DNA of 64,000 nt from Pacificoceanicola sp049341065 (GCF_049341065.1 NZ_JBMPIX010000006.1:124001-188000), one strand, 5' to 3'; numbered from the stretch's first letter, positions 18,218 to 27,250 are shown. Program-made: numbers and translations. The notes: generated from the sequence alone by a model not told the origin.

Positions 18218-18919
18218 TTAAGCGATGCGCGAAACATAGCGCGCGATGGTCGTGTCTATCCAGCTGAACGAAACCTCGGCGCGGGTGCCATCCTGCCCCC
18301 AACTGATCCGGCTGGCCTGCAGGGTGTTTTCGCCGGATTTTGGGCCAAAGGTCTCGGGGGCCCAATCTGGAACCGGGGCAAGGCCCAGACGATCCTCGGC
18401 CCGGTTGATCCAAAGGCCCAGCGCCTCGCGGTAATACAAATAGAGGGACTCGCGCAGGTCACCTTCGGCAATCTGCGGGGCAAAGGATCCGTCCAGCCAG
18501 ATTTCCTCAAGCACCGCGGGCTGGCCGTTCAAACGGCGCAAACGGCGGATGCGATGGGCCTCGTCCGAGGTGCCAAACTGGGGCAGCTCCGCCGCTTTTA
18601 CGACCCGCTGAACCGAGAGCACCTCGGCAGTCGGCAGCCCGCCGCCTTCCAGCAGTTCGACCCGAAAAAAGGCATAGACAGACTGCGCATCGCTTTTGGC
18701 GCGGATATAGTTGCCAGACCCCTGAACCCGCTCCAGCATCCCCTTGTCGGTCAGATCGCCCAGAGCTTTGCGAAGGGTGCCAACGGAAATGCCCAGCCGG
18801 TCGGCCATCTCGCGCTCGGGCGGCAGCCGTTCACCGTCCAGCAAGCGGCCCGCATGAATGTCGCGGATCAGCATTTCGCTGATCTGGACATAAAGCGGCA
18901 GGGCGTGGCGGTCGGGCAT
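18218..18919 (-). CDS. GntR-family transcriptional regulator with UTRA ligand domain
   Basis: 233 residues. Residues 1-72 form the GntR winged helix (LYVQISEMLIRDIHAGRLLDGERLPPEREMADRLGIS then TLRKALGDLTDKGMLERVQGSGNYI). Residues about 85-230 match the UTRA sensor domain, which binds small sugars or phosphosugars. It is divergent from the monooxygenase gene and upstream of the Gfo/Idh gene, so it most likely controls both transcripts from the shared gap, where TTGAT repeats are found. Confidence 0.9.
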   Translation of the reverse strand: MPDRHALPLYVQISEMLIRDIHAGRLLDGERLPPEREMADRLGISVGTLRKALGDLTDKGMLERVQGSGNYIRAKSDAQSVYAFFRVELLEGGGLPTAEVLSVQRVVKAAELPQFGTSDEAHRIRRLRRLNGQPAVLEEIWLDGSFAPQIAEGDLRESLYLYYREALGLWINRAEDRLGLAPVPDWAPETFGPKSGENTLQASRISWGQDGTRAEVSFSWIDTTIARYVSRIA

Positions 18920-18935
18920 TTCTTCTGTCCGAAAA

Positions 18936-18960
18936 TTGATACACTATTGATCTACATCAA
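18936..18960. promoter_or_regulatory. Candidate operator for the GntR/UTRA regulator
   Basis: TTGAT occurs at 18936-18940 and again at 18947-18951, one helical turn apart; the second forms a perfect inverted repeat TTGAT-CTAC-ATCAA (18947-18960). The site is centred in the 83-base gap between the divergent regulator and monooxygenase genes. Binding is inferred. Confidence 0.45.
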
Positions 18961-19002
18961 ATGCAATGCTACGCAAGAGAAAATGCATCGGAGGCGCATG
19001 TT

Positions 19003-20157
19003 ATGACCGTTGTCCCCATTACCTCTCCTGATCTGGATGCAGCCGAGGTGTCCTGGTTCGCGGCGCTGTGCTCGGATGATTACGAATTTCTGGGGGTTCC
19101 AGAGGGGCGGCTGCGGTCTTCGTTCGGACATTGCTCCTCGATCGTGCAAGAGGCCGAGCGCCAGGGCTTTCGCAATATCCTCTGCCCGTCGTCCTATCAG
19201 GTTGGGCAAGACACGCTGAGCTTTGTCGCCGGCTGCGCGCCGATTACCTCACAGATCAACATGCTGGCCGCGGTGCGCTGCGGGGAAATGCAGCCGATCA
19301 TGCTGGCCCGGACAATCGCGACGCTGGATCACATGCTGGAAGGGCGCCTGACGGTGAACATCATCAGCAGCGATTTTCCCGGCGAAAAAGCCGAAAGCGC
19401 CTTTCGCTACCAACGCTCTCGCGAGGTTGTGGAAATCCTCAAGCAGGCCTGGACGCAGGATGAGATCAACCACAAAGGCGAAGTCTACAATTTCGAAGGC
19501 CTGACGACCGACCCGGCCAAGCCGTACCAGACCGGCGGTCCGCTGCTGTATTTTGGCGGCTATTCGCCCGACGCGCTGGAATTGTGCGGCGAACATTGCG
19601 ACGTCTACCTGATGTGGCCGGAAACGCGCGACGTTCTGGCGGAACGCATGAAGGCGGTGAACGTCGTGGCCGAGCGTTACAATCGCACGCTGGATTATGG
19701 CCTGCGGGTGCATGTCATCGTGCGCGACACCGAAGCCGAGGCGCGCGAATGGGCGCAGCATATCACCAGCAAGCTGGACGACGAACAGGGCCGCGCCATC
19801 CGCGAACGGGCGCTGGACGCAGGGTCTTTGGGTGTGTCGCATCAGGCGAAGAACCGCGAATTGGCTGATATGGATGGGTTCATCGAACCGCACCTTTGGA
19901 CCGGCGTCGGCCGGGCTCGGTCAGGGTGCGGCGCGGCTTTGGTTGGCTCGACCGATCAGGTCTTGTCCGAGTTGGAGCAATACCAGAAGATGGGCATTCG
20001 CGCCTTTATCCTTTCGGGGTATCCGCACCTTGAGGAATGCAAACATTTCGGCAGCCGGGTGCTGCCAAAGATGAAGACTTGCTCGCTTCCGGTCGCCTAT
20101 GGCCGGGTGCCGGGCGAAACACCGATGACGCCGCTCGGCGCAGGAGAAAGACGCTGA
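19003..20157 (+). CDS. LLM-class FMNH2-dependent monooxygenase, sulfoquinovose monooxygenase (SmoC)-like
   Basis: 384 residues; ATG 19003 has GGAGG nine bases upstream, whereas the ATG at 18961 has none. It shows the bacterial-luciferase-like fold of SsuD-type alkanesulfonate monooxygenases: SSYQVGQDTLSFVAGCAP, ATLDHMLEGRLTVNIISSDF, LLYFGGYSPDALEL, and GCGAALVGSTDQVL. These enzymes use FMNH2 and O2 to release sulfite from a sulfonate, leaving an aldehyde. Followed by an aldo-keto reductase and a flavin reductase, it matches SmoC of the sulfo-SMO pathway described in Agrobacterium. The substrate (sulfoquinovose) is inferred. Confidence 0.8.
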   Translation: MTVVPITSPDLDAAEVSWFAALCSDDYEFLGVPEGRLRSSFGHCSSIVQEAERQGFRNILCPSSYQVGQDTLSFVAGCAPITSQINMLAAVRCGEMQPIMLARTIATLDHMLEGRLTVNIISSDFPGEKAESAFRYQRSREVVEILKQAWTQDEINHKGEVYNFEGLTTDPAKPYQTGGPLLYFGGYSPDALELCGEHCDVYLMWPETRDVLAERMKAVNVVAERYNRTLDYGLRVHVIVRDTEAEAREWAQHITSKLDDEQGRAIRERALDAGSLGVSHQAKNRELADMDGFIEPHLWTGVGRARSGCGAALVGSTDQVLSELEQYQKMGIRAFILSGYPHLEECKHFGSRVLPKMKTCSLPVAYGRVPGETPMTPLGAGERR

Positions 20158-21044
20158 TGGACCGTATCGCGCTGAATGACACCTTGGAGCTGAGCCGCCT
20201 TGTCTATGGCATGTGGCGCATTGGCGATGACGACAACACCGCGCCCGATCATGTGCGCGCCAAGATCGAAGCCTGTCTGGATCAGGGCATCACAACCATG
20301 GATCAGGCCGACATCTATGGCGGCTACGAGGCCGAGGAAATCCTAGGCAACGCCCTGACGCCCGAACTGCGCAACCAGATCGAGATCGTCACCAAATGTG
20401 ACATTGTGGCGCCCGCGGGGCGCTATGCCGGCAAGCGGGTAAAATATTATGACACCTCACGCGCGCATCTGATCAGGTCGGTCGATCATTCGCTGCGCCT
20501 GATGAAGATCGACCATATCGACCTGCTGCTGATCCATCGCCCCGATCCGCTGATGGACGCCTGCGAAACCGGTGCGGCGCTGGATGAGCTGATCGACAGC
20601 GGCAAGGTCCGCGCCGTCGGCGTTTCCAACTTCCGCCCTTGGGACTGGAAGCTGCTGCAAGCCTCGATGAAAACACCACTGGCCACCAACCAGATCGAGA
20701 TCAGCCTGCTGTGTCCCGCGCCCTTGACCAATGGCGACGTGGCCTTTCACCAAAGGCACGGCCAGCCACTGATGGCCTGGTCGCCGCTGGGCGGCGGAGC
20801 GCTGTTTGACGCTTCGAACGCAGGACTGCGGGCCAAGCTTTCCGAAATCGGAGCGCAATTCGCCGTTGATGACGCCGCGGTCGCCGTGGCTTGGCTCTTG
20901 GCACACCCATCGCGCATTCTACCTGTGCTTGGTACGAACAATCTGGACCGGATCGCACGCATCGGGGATGCTGCCAAGGTTCACCTCGACCGGGAGACAT
21001 GGTTTGAGCTTTACACTGAGGCCCTTGGCCACGAAGTCCCATGA
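20157..21044 (+). CDS. Aldo-keto reductase, SmoB-like (6-oxoglucose reductase candidate)
   Basis: 295 residues; the ATG overlaps the monooxygenase stop (TGATG), so translation is coupled. It is a YdhF-like AKR with the barrel motifs LVYGMWRIG, TTMDQADIYGGYEAEEILG (catalytic Asp and Tyr), IEIVTKCDI (Lys), HIDLLLIHRPDPL (His) and VGVSNF. In the sulfo-SMO pathway SmoB reduces 6-oxoglucose to glucose with NADPH. The position right after the monooxygenase supports this; other aldehyde substrates are possible. Confidence 0.82.
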   Translation: MDRIALNDTLELSRLVYGMWRIGDDDNTAPDHVRAKIEACLDQGITTMDQADIYGGYEAEEILGNALTPELRNQIEIVTKCDIVAPAGRYAGKRVKYYDTSRAHLIRSVDHSLRLMKIDHIDLLLIHRPDPLMDACETGAALDELIDSGKVRAVGVSNFRPWDWKLLQASMKTPLATNQIEISLLCPAPLTNGDVAFHQRHGQPLMAWSPLGGGALFDASNAGLRAKLSEIGAQFAVDDAAVAVAWLLAHPSRILPVLGTNNLDRIARIGDAAKVHLDRETWFELYTEALGHEVP

Positions 21045-21116
21045 GACGGATCGCCACCGCTCCTATGCCGGGTTTGCGTCCGAAAATCCGCATAAACCTC
21101 CTGTATCGGTGAGGCT

Positions 21117-21623
21117 ATGAACGCTTTGCACAAGATATTTGACCCCGCCGATGTAGACAGCCGCGCCTTTCGCGAAGCGCTGGGGAGGTTTGGCACAGGA
21201 GTGACCGTGATCACCTGTGACACCGGCACTGGCCCTTTGGGGATCACCGCGAACAGCTTTTCCAGCTTATCGCTTGACCCGCCGCTGGTGATGTGGGCTC
21301 CGGCGAAATCGTCCTCGCGCTATCCGTTTTACATGGCGGCCGAACGGTTCGCGATCCATGTGATCGGCTCCGAGCAGACCGGCATGTGTCAGGCTTTTGC
21401 GCGCGACGGCAACGCCTTTGACCAATTCGACTGGGAGCTGAGCCCCGAAGGCGTGCCTTTGCTCAATGGCTGCCTGTCGCGCTTTGAATGCAAGACCCAT
21501 GCCACGCATGACGGCGGGGATCATTCGATTGTTGTGGGGCGAGTGGAGCGCGTCACAACTCGTCCGGGCGATCCTTTGTTGTTTGTCAGCGGCAAATTCG
21601 GGAGCTTTGAACAGACGTCATAA
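21117..21623 (+). CDS. NAD(P)H:FMN flavin reductase, SmoA-like partner of the monooxygenase
   Basis: 168 residues, the usual size for the flavin reductase-like FMN-binding family. Motifs: REALGRFGTGVTVITC, PLGITANSFSSLSLDPPLVMW and the closing FVSGKFG. It supplies reduced FMN to two-component monooxygenases, here most likely the LLM enzyme upstream. The gap to the aldo-keto reductase is 72 bases, without a clear terminator. Confidence 0.88.
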   Translation: MNALHKIFDPADVDSRAFREALGRFGTGVTVITCDTGTGPLGITANSFSSLSLDPPLVMWAPAKSSSRYPFYMAAERFAIHVIGSEQTGMCQAFARDGNAFDQFDWELSPEGVPLLNGCLSRFECKTHATHDGGDHSIVVGRVERVTTRPGDPLLFVSGKFGSFEQTS

Positions 21624-21676
21624 TCCGCCCCTAAAACAGCGATAACGCGAAGGGGCACTTGGGAGGGGGAAGGCCA

Positions 21677-22261
21677 ATGGCCGCATTGCTGGCGCTGCTG
21701 CGTCCGCTGCAGGTGGTGAACGATATCGTCCTGAAATTCGGACGAGGTTTCGCAACCATTGCAATTGGATTGATGGTGGTCTGCATCCTTGTGCAGGTCT
21801 TTTTCCGATACGTTCTGAACAACGCCCTGCCCTGGCCGGAAGAAGCCGCGCGTTTCCTCATGCTTTGGATGACCGGGCTGATCGCGCCCAGCGCCTACCG
21901 ACGCGGCGGCTTTGTAGCGATCGACATGATCTCGGCTTTGCTGCCGCGAAGCATCGGGGCGGTGCTCAGCCTGTGCCTGCTGCTACTGTCGATGCTGGTG
22001 CTGATCATGGGGCTAGAGCTGGGACAGAAGCACATCAAATCCGGTTGGATGTTCGCTTCATCGTCGCTGTACCTGCCTTTGGAAGTGATCGGCCAGAAGG
22101 GCTACAAGATCAAACTGGCCTGGATGTACATGTCGCTGTACGTCGGCCTTTGGCTGTTGCTGATGGTCAACGCCGAACTGGTGCTGCGCGCGCTGGTCAG
22201 CCTGTTTGGCGGCGAAGACCGCCTGCGTCCGCTGATCCATGAAGATCTGGTGGTGGAATAA
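21677..22261 (+). CDS. TRAP transporter small permease (DctQ type)
   Basis: 194 residues. ATG 21677 is preceded by GGGAGGGGGAAGG; an in-frame TTG lies 18 bases earlier. Four membrane helices are predicted, with the DctQ motifs VQVFFRYVLNNALPWPEEAARFLMLWM and RRGGFVAIDMI. It forms the small subunit of a Na+-driven organic-anion importer with the next gene. Its TAA overlaps the DctM ATG (TAATG). Confidence 0.9.
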   Translation: MAALLALLRPLQVVNDIVLKFGRGFATIAIGLMVVCILVQVFFRYVLNNALPWPEEAARFLMLWMTGLIAPSAYRRGGFVAIDMISALLPRSIGAVLSLCLLLLSMLVLIMGLELGQKHIKSGWMFASSSLYLPLEVIGQKGYKIKLAWMYMSLYVGLWLLLMVNAELVLRALVSLFGGEDRLRPLIHEDLVVE

Positions 22262-23550
22262 TGCTGGTCTGGTTCCTTCCGCTTTTCCTGCTGTTCCTGA
22301 TGATTGGTCTGCCCGTGTTCTTCGGCATGCTCGCGGCGCCCGGTCTGCTGCTTTACCTCAACGGACAAGAGCGCGACCTGTCGCTGCTGTATCGCAACGT
22401 CTATAACGGCATGGACAGTTTCCCTTTGATGGCGATCCCGTTCTTCATGCTGGCGGGCGAGCTGATGAACCGCGGCGGCATCACCATGCGGCTGGTCGAA
22501 TTCAGCCAGGCGATGATGGGGCATCTGCGCGGCGGCTTGGCGCATGTTAATATCCTGTCCTCGATGCTTTTTGCCGGGTTGTCGGGATCGGCCGTGGCCG
22601 ACACCTCGGCGCTGGGGTCCATGCTGATCCCGGCGATGGAGCGCGAAGGCTATACCCGCCGCTTTGCCGCTGCGATCACGGCGGCCAGTTCGGTGATCGG
22701 GCCGATCATTCCGCCGTCCGGGATCATGATAATCTATGCCTATGTCATGGGCGAAAGCGTGGCCGCGCTGTTCCTTGCGGGCATCGTGCCGGGTATTCTG
22801 GTGGGGCTGGGCCTGATGATCGCCGTCAAGCTGATGGCCGACCGCTATGATTTCCCCGCCTCGCGCAGCAAGGCCACTTGGGGCGAGCGTGGGCAGGCGT
22901 CAATCAAGGCGTTTTTCCCGTTGCTGACCCCGGTGATCATCCTTGGCGGCATCCTTGGCGGCGTCTTCACACCGACCGAGGCCGCAGCGGTCGCCGTGGC
23001 TTATGCGATCCTCATCGGGATGTTTGTCCTGCACACTCTCCGGCTGAAGGACCTGCCAGATGTCCTGATGCGCGCCGCGATGACCAGCGCGGTCGTGCTG
23101 CTGCTGGTGGGCGCGGCCATGGCCTTCAAGACCGTGGTTTCCTTGTCGCACGCCCCAGAAGCGCTGGCCGCTTTTATCCTGTCGCTGTCGGAAAATCCGC
23201 TGGTCCTGCTGTTCCTGATCAACCTGCTGCTTTTCATCGTCGGCATGTTCCTGGACGCAGGCCCAGCCATCATCATCCTTGGTCCGATCCTCGCGCCGAT
23301 CTTTACCAACCTCGGCATCGACTCAATCCATTTCGCCATCATCATGAGCGTCAACCTGACCGTCGGACTGGCGACACCGCCCATGGGGCTGGTGCTTTTC
23401 GTGGCCTCATCGGTCAGCGGCGAAAAGGTCGAAACCATCGCCAAGGCGATCCTGCCGTTTCTTCTGGTCGAGGTGATCGTGATCTTCCTGATCACCTTCA
23501 TCCCCGAGATTTCCATGACCATTCCCCGCCTTACGGGGTTTGCCAATTAA
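22261..23550 (+). CDS. TRAP transporter large permease (DctM type)
   Basis: 429 residues with about 12 membrane helices. Typical motifs include GLPVFFGMLAAPGLLLYL, FFMLAGELMNRGGITMRLV, GLSGSAVADTSALGSMLIP, GPIIPPSGIMIIYAYVMG and NLTVGLATPPMGLVLFV. It carries the transport path of the TRAP system. The substrate is not shown by sequence; by context it may be sulfoquinovose or a sulfoquinovosyl glycoside, which fits the TRAP preference for acidic solutes. Confidence 0.93.
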   Translation: MLVWFLPLFLLFLMIGLPVFFGMLAAPGLLLYLNGQERDLSLLYRNVYNGMDSFPLMAIPFFMLAGELMNRGGITMRLVEFSQAMMGHLRGGLAHVNILSSMLFAGLSGSAVADTSALGSMLIPAMEREGYTRRFAAAITAASSVIGPIIPPSGIMIIYAYVMGESVAALFLAGIVPGILVGLGLMIAVKLMADRYDFPASRSKATWGERGQASIKAFFPLLTPVIILGGILGGVFTPTEAAAVAVAYAILIGMFVLHTLRLKDLPDVLMRAAMTSAVVLLLVGAAMAFKTVVSLSHAPEALAAFILSLSENPLVLLFLINLLLFIVGMFLDAGPAIIILGPILAPIFTNLGIDSIHFAIIMSVNLTVGLATPPMGLVLFVASSVSGEKVETIAKAILPFLLVEVIVIFLITFIPEISMTIPRLTGFAN

Positions 23551-23597
23551 CCGGGCTTCGGCCCCACCGACCGACACAGCAACAGGGAGAGAGAAAT

Positions 23598-24656
23598 ATG
23601 CTTAAAGGTCTGACCAAAGCCGCAATGGTTGCGGCGCTTCTGACGGGCAGCGCAATCAGCGCCGCAGCGCAGGAGTATACCATTCGCGCCACCGCGAATT
23701 CCAACGAGAACGACGAAGACTATGACGGCCTCGTGGTCTTCAAGGACTTTGTCGAAAAGGCTTCGAACGGCGCCATCGCGGTCGAGTTGTTCATCGGTAC
23801 GCAGCTGTGCTCGGGCGGGGCCGAGTGCCTGCAGGGCGTAGCGGACGGGTCGATTGATGTCTTTGTGACCACGTCGGGCGGCGCGGCTGGCATCTTTCCC
23901 TATGTGCAGGTGTTGGACCTGCCTTACCTGATGTCTGATGACCGCGTGGCCGAGGCTGTGCTGTCGGGCGATTTCACCCGGAAAATGCGCGAAATGGCGC
24001 TGGAGGATTCCGGCGGGATGATCCGCATCATGACGATCGGCAATACCGGTGGCTGGCGCAACTTTGCCAATACCAAGCGCCGGGTGCAGATGCCCTCGGA
24101 TCTTGAGGGCCTCAAGATCCGCACCGTGGTCGCTGATCTGCCGCAGGAACTCGTCAAGGCTTTGGGCGCGTCGCCCACCCCGATCAGCTGGCCGGAACTG
24201 TTCACCAGCTTCCAGACCGGCGTTGTCGAGGGATCGAAGAACGGCATCACCGACATCATGAACATGAAGTTCCCCGAAGCCGGCCTGAAGTATGTCACGC
24301 TGGACGGGCACGCCTACATGGGTGCGATCTGGACGATGAACAACGACAAGTTCCTGTCGATGCCGGAAGAGATGCGCAAGGTCGTGGTCGATGGCTTTGC
24401 GGCGCTTCAGCAGGCGACTTTTGCCAGCCCCAAGCGCAAGTCGATTCAAGCCTATCAGGATTTTGCAGCGGCAGGCGGCGATCTCTATGTCCCCTCCCCC
24501 GAGGAAAAGGAAGCTTTCCGCGAAGCCGCGGCGCCGGTCTATGACTGGTTCCAGGAAAACGTCAAAGGCGGCGACGTGATCTTCAAGGCGCTGACCGATG
24601 CGGTGGCCAAAGCCGAGGCCGATCTGGCCGAAGGGTACAAATCGGACCTCAACTGA
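23598..24656 (+). CDS. TRAP transporter solute-binding protein (DctP type)
   Basis: 352 residues. Start ATG 23598 follows GGGAGAGAG and gives a signal peptide (TKAAMVAALLTGSAISAAAQ). The DctP fold motifs are present: the conserved Arg region KIRTVVADLPQELVKALGASPTPISWPELFTSFQ (the Arg normally binds a carboxylate) and GVVEGSKNGITDIM. The protein captures the solute in the periplasm. A terminator follows 21 bases after the stop, closing the operon. Confidence 0.93.
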   Translation: MLKGLTKAAMVAALLTGSAISAAAQEYTIRATANSNENDEDYDGLVVFKDFVEKASNGAIAVELFIGTQLCSGGAECLQGVADGSIDVFVTTSGGAAGIFPYVQVLDLPYLMSDDRVAEAVLSGDFTRKMREMALEDSGGMIRIMTIGNTGGWRNFANTKRRVQMPSDLEGLKIRTVVADLPQELVKALGASPTPISWPELFTSFQTGVVEGSKNGITDIMNMKFPEAGLKYVTLDGHAYMGAIWTMNNDKFLSMPEEMRKVVVDGFAALQQATFASPKRKSIQAYQDFAAAGGDLYVPSPEEKEAFREAAAPVYDWFQENVKGGDVIFKALTDAVAKAEADLAEGYKSDLN

Positions 24657-24677
24657 TCCGATTGTTGGCGTAAATTC

Positions 24678-24710
24678 GGGCTGTGCAGGTGACTGCGCAG
24701 CCCTTTCTTT
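24678..24710 (+). terminator. Rho-independent terminator of the monooxygenase-TRAP operon
   Basis: An 11-pair stem (GGGCTGTGCAG / CTGCGCAGCCC, one G-T pair, loop GTGA) runs from 24678 to 24703 and is followed by TTTCTTT. From here to 24862 I see no gene. Confidence 0.8.
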
Positions 24711-24862
24711 CTGGCGAATCGCGCGGGCATGCAGGGCAAGACACCCAGACCGGAAACAACCCGTGTCAAAGCCCGCGATTTCACCCAAGACAGGGAACAA
24801 GTCACAGGTTAGACGGTCCCTTCAGTTCCGGATTTGCCAAACGGCCCAAAGCCGAGTCATGT

Positions 24863-25354
24863 TTAGCGAAACGGATACATCCAGACCCGGTAGTCATCGA
24901 CCAGCACATGCGCCTTTTCAATTTCTTCACCGCTCATCTTCTTGACCACTTCTTCAACCGAATGGGCTGCGTCCGGGTCACCTCCGATTGTGCTGAGACG
25001 GTACCACAGGTAGGCACGCACCAGATCGGGGGCTGGCATTCCGAGGCCAAGCTCGTAATACCAGCCAACCCCGGATTGCGCGCCGGGATGGCCCTTCATG
25101 GCGCTGCGCAGGTACCAGTCAAAGGCGCGGATATGGTCCTGCTCAACCCCAAGGCCAAGCGCATACATGACGCCGATCAGCTCTTCGGCGTCGGCATTTC
25201 CGGATATCGCCAGTGGCCAAAGCGCCTCGCGCGCCTCTTGGAACTGGCCCGCCTCCATCAGATCGCGCGCCGCGTCGAGGTTGGCCAGCGCTGGCGTGGC
25301 AAAGGCAGCGCAAATCACAAGGCAAAGCGCGCGCAAGGTCCGAAGATGGGTCAT
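24863..25354 (-). CDS. Periplasmic Sel1-like repeat protein
   Basis: 163 residues. A signal peptide (LRALCLVICAAFATPALA) is followed by about three Sel1/TPR-like helical units: DAEELIGVMYALGLGVEQDHIRAFDWYLRSA, GAQSGVGWYYELGLGM, and RAYLWYRLSTIGGDPDA. Such repeats mediate protein contacts. Its start overlaps the start of the divergent peroxidase gene by nine bases. No specific partner can be named. Confidence 0.8.
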   Translation of the reverse strand: MTHLRTLRALCLVICAAFATPALANLDAARDLMEAGQFQEAREALWPLAISGNADAEELIGVMYALGLGVEQDHIRAFDWYLRSAMKGHPGAQSGVGWYYELGLGMPAPDLVRAYLWYRLSTIGGDPDAAHSVEEVVKKMSGEEIEKAHVLVDDYRVWMYPFR

Positions 25355-26653
25355 GGGATCGCGGTCCTGTTCGTTTCCCTTGGTCTGGCCCTGCCCGCAT
25401 CGGGCGAGACCATGTCAGAGGCTGATTTCCTGCCCTTTGACGCGGCGCAGGCCAAGCTTGGGCAGCTTCTTTTCTATGACAAGATCCTCTCTGGCAACCG
25501 CAATATCAGTTGCGGCACCTGCCATCACCACTCGTTGGCCGGAACTGACGGGCTGAGCCTTGGGATCGGTGAAGGCGGGGTTGGACTGGGTCAAAGGCGC
25601 ACTGCGGGCGACGGCGCCACGAAGATCCGAAAACGCATTCCGCGCAACGCACCGGCGCTTTGGAACCTCGGTCACAAGGGCGTTCGGGCACTGTTTCACG
25701 ATGGGCGGGTCGAAATACGAGACGACAAGGCGTGGGATTTCGACACGCCGGCCAAAGCATATCTGCCCAAGGGGCTGAACTCGATCCTCGCGGCGCAGGC
25801 CTTGTTCCCGATGACCTCTTCGGCCGAAATGGCCGGTCAGCCGGGCGAAAATGAAGTCACGGGCGCGGTGCATTCGCGGATCGACAAAGGCTGGCCGATC
25901 ATCGCCAAGCGGGTGCGGACGGTGCCGGAATATGGCGAGATGTTCGTTCAGGCCTTTGCACATATCGAACGCCCCGAAGATGTGACGATCACCGAGATCG
26001 CCAATGCCATCGCCGCTTTCATCGGTACGGAATGGCAAAGCTACGACAGCCCGTATGACGACTGGCTGCGGGATGGCACGCCCTTACCCGAGGATGCCGA
26101 GCGCGGGCGAAAACTGTTCTTCGGCAAGGCGCAATGCCAGTCATGCCACAACGGCCCCCTGTTCAGCGATCAGGATTTTCACGCTGCTGGCTTGCCGCAG
26201 TTCGGCCCCGGAAGGACGAGGAGGTTTGATCTGATCCCGCGCGATGTCGGCCGCATGGCAGTGACCGATGATATCGCAGATGCCTATAAATTCCGCACTC
26301 CGTCCCTGCGCAATGTCGCCCTCACTGCGCCCTATGGCCATAACGGCGCCTTCCCGACGTTGAACAGCATGATCCGGCACATGGCGAACCCGGTGGCCGA
26401 GCGCGAACGCTGGCAGCCGAAAATGGCGCATCTGCCGCGCATTCCCTGGCTGGACGACTATGATTTCGTAATTGCCGATGACCGCTTTGAAATGGCGCGG
26501 CAAGCCGAGGCAATCGACATTCCCAAGGTGACCCTAACCACCGAAGAGATCGACGACATCGAAGCCTTTTTGAACGCGCTCACCGGGGCGTCGGCCCGCA
26601 ATTTGCCATTGGGCATCCCCAAGACCGTGCCCAGCGGTTTGCCTGTCGACTAG
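25346..26653 (+). CDS. Di-haem cytochrome c peroxidase family protein
   Basis: 435 residues from ATG 25346, which gives a signal peptide (IAVLFVSLGLALPASGE). Two haem c sites are present: CGTCH at residues 56-60 and CQSCH at 264-268. The peroxidase-domain motifs RNAPALWNLG, LFHDGR and FRTPSLRNVALTAPYGHNGAFPTL are also present. It should act in the periplasm, reducing H2O2 with electrons from cytochrome c, though MauG-like oxidation roles exist in the family. It overlaps the Sel1-like start by nine bases and the NUDIX stop by two. Confidence 0.9.
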   Translation: MGHGIAVLFVSLGLALPASGETMSEADFLPFDAAQAKLGQLLFYDKILSGNRNISCGTCHHHSLAGTDGLSLGIGEGGVGLGQRRTAGDGATKIRKRIPRNAPALWNLGHKGVRALFHDGRVEIRDDKAWDFDTPAKAYLPKGLNSILAAQALFPMTSSAEMAGQPGENEVTGAVHSRIDKGWPIIAKRVRTVPEYGEMFVQAFAHIERPEDVTITEIANAIAAFIGTEWQSYDSPYDDWLRDGTPLPEDAERGRKLFFGKAQCQSCHNGPLFSDQDFHAAGLPQFGPGRTRRFDLIPRDVGRMAVTDDIADAYKFRTPSLRNVALTAPYGHNGAFPTLNSMIRHMANPVAERERWQPKMAHLPRIPWLDDYDFVIADDRFEMARQAEAIDIPKVTLTTEEIDDIEAFLNALTGASARNLPLGIPKTVPSGLPVD

Positions 26654-27111
26654 GACGCCTTTTTCAGAAGCTCGCGAATGATCGGTTCTTTCTTGGGCTT
26701 TTTCGACAGGCTCATCAGAAGATCGGCCAGTTCAGGCTCCTTGACCCGCTTGGCGGCAGATTTCGGTGAAAACCAGCGGCGGGTGCGTTCGTGGCGTTCC
26801 TTCCAAGTGCGCTTCAACTTTTCGACGATCATCGGATAGACACGCACCTCGCAGGGCACGATGTGCTTCTTGTCGAGCTTTTTTCGGTAGGTGTAGGTGC
26901 CTATAACTTCATGCGAGATGTAGCCCTTGGCGCCGGCCTCTTCGAGGGCTTCGATCTCGGCCGCGGCCCACGGCTTTTTGCCATCCATCTCCCAGCCTTT
27001 GGGCATGACCCAACGACCGGTGTCGCGGGATGTGACCATCAAGACCTGCAATTCACCGTTTTCGTCCCAGCGCATAGGAAGCGCTGCAATCTGCTCAGCA
27101 ACCTTGGGCAT
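26650..27111 (-). CDS. NUDIX hydrolase family protein with imperfect Nudix box
   Basis: 153 residues. The NUDIX fold is clear (VLMVTSRDTGRWVMPKGWEMDGK, then AAAEIEALEEAGAKG). In the Nudix box the usual Arg of REUxEE is Ile, while the EE pair that binds metal is kept, so hydrolysis may persist. The basic C-terminus ends in KKPKKEPIIRELLKKAS. The nearest known activity would be diphosphoinositol/diadenosine polyphosphate-type hydrolysis, but the substrate is uncertain. Confidence 0.82.
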   Translation of the reverse strand: MPKVAEQIAALPMRWDENGELQVLMVTSRDTGRWVMPKGWEMDGKKPWAAAEIEALEEAGAKGYISHEVIGTYTYRKKLDKKHIVPCEVRVYPMIVEKLKRTWKERHERTRRWFSPKSAAKRVKEPELADLLMSLSKKPKKEPIIRELLKKAS

Positions 27112-27219
27112 TCTTCTGCTCCAGTTTTCTTTTAATATACGCCAAAATTCGTAAACGCCAAACTAACCAATTATGACAGAAGGTTGCGGTCCGAACGGAC
27201 ACGGGCGTCTTGAAAGAAC

Positions 27220-27250
27220 AAGGCCGCGCTGCTTTCGCTGCGCGGCCTTT
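27220..27250 (-). terminator. Hairpin terminator downstream of tRNA-Arg
   Basis: Ten-pair arms AAGGCCGCGC (27220-27229) and GCGCGGCCTT (27240-27249) form a strong hairpin right after the tRNA on the minus strand, followed by a broken T-run. Confidence 0.6.

Noticed and set aside
22878..23597. Long upstream extension of the DctP frame
   Set aside because: It lies within dctM in another frame; the signal peptide and ribosome site set the start at 23598.
24683..25345. Long upstream extension of the peroxidase frame
   Set aside because: It runs opposite the Sel1-like gene and precedes a clear signal peptide at 25346.
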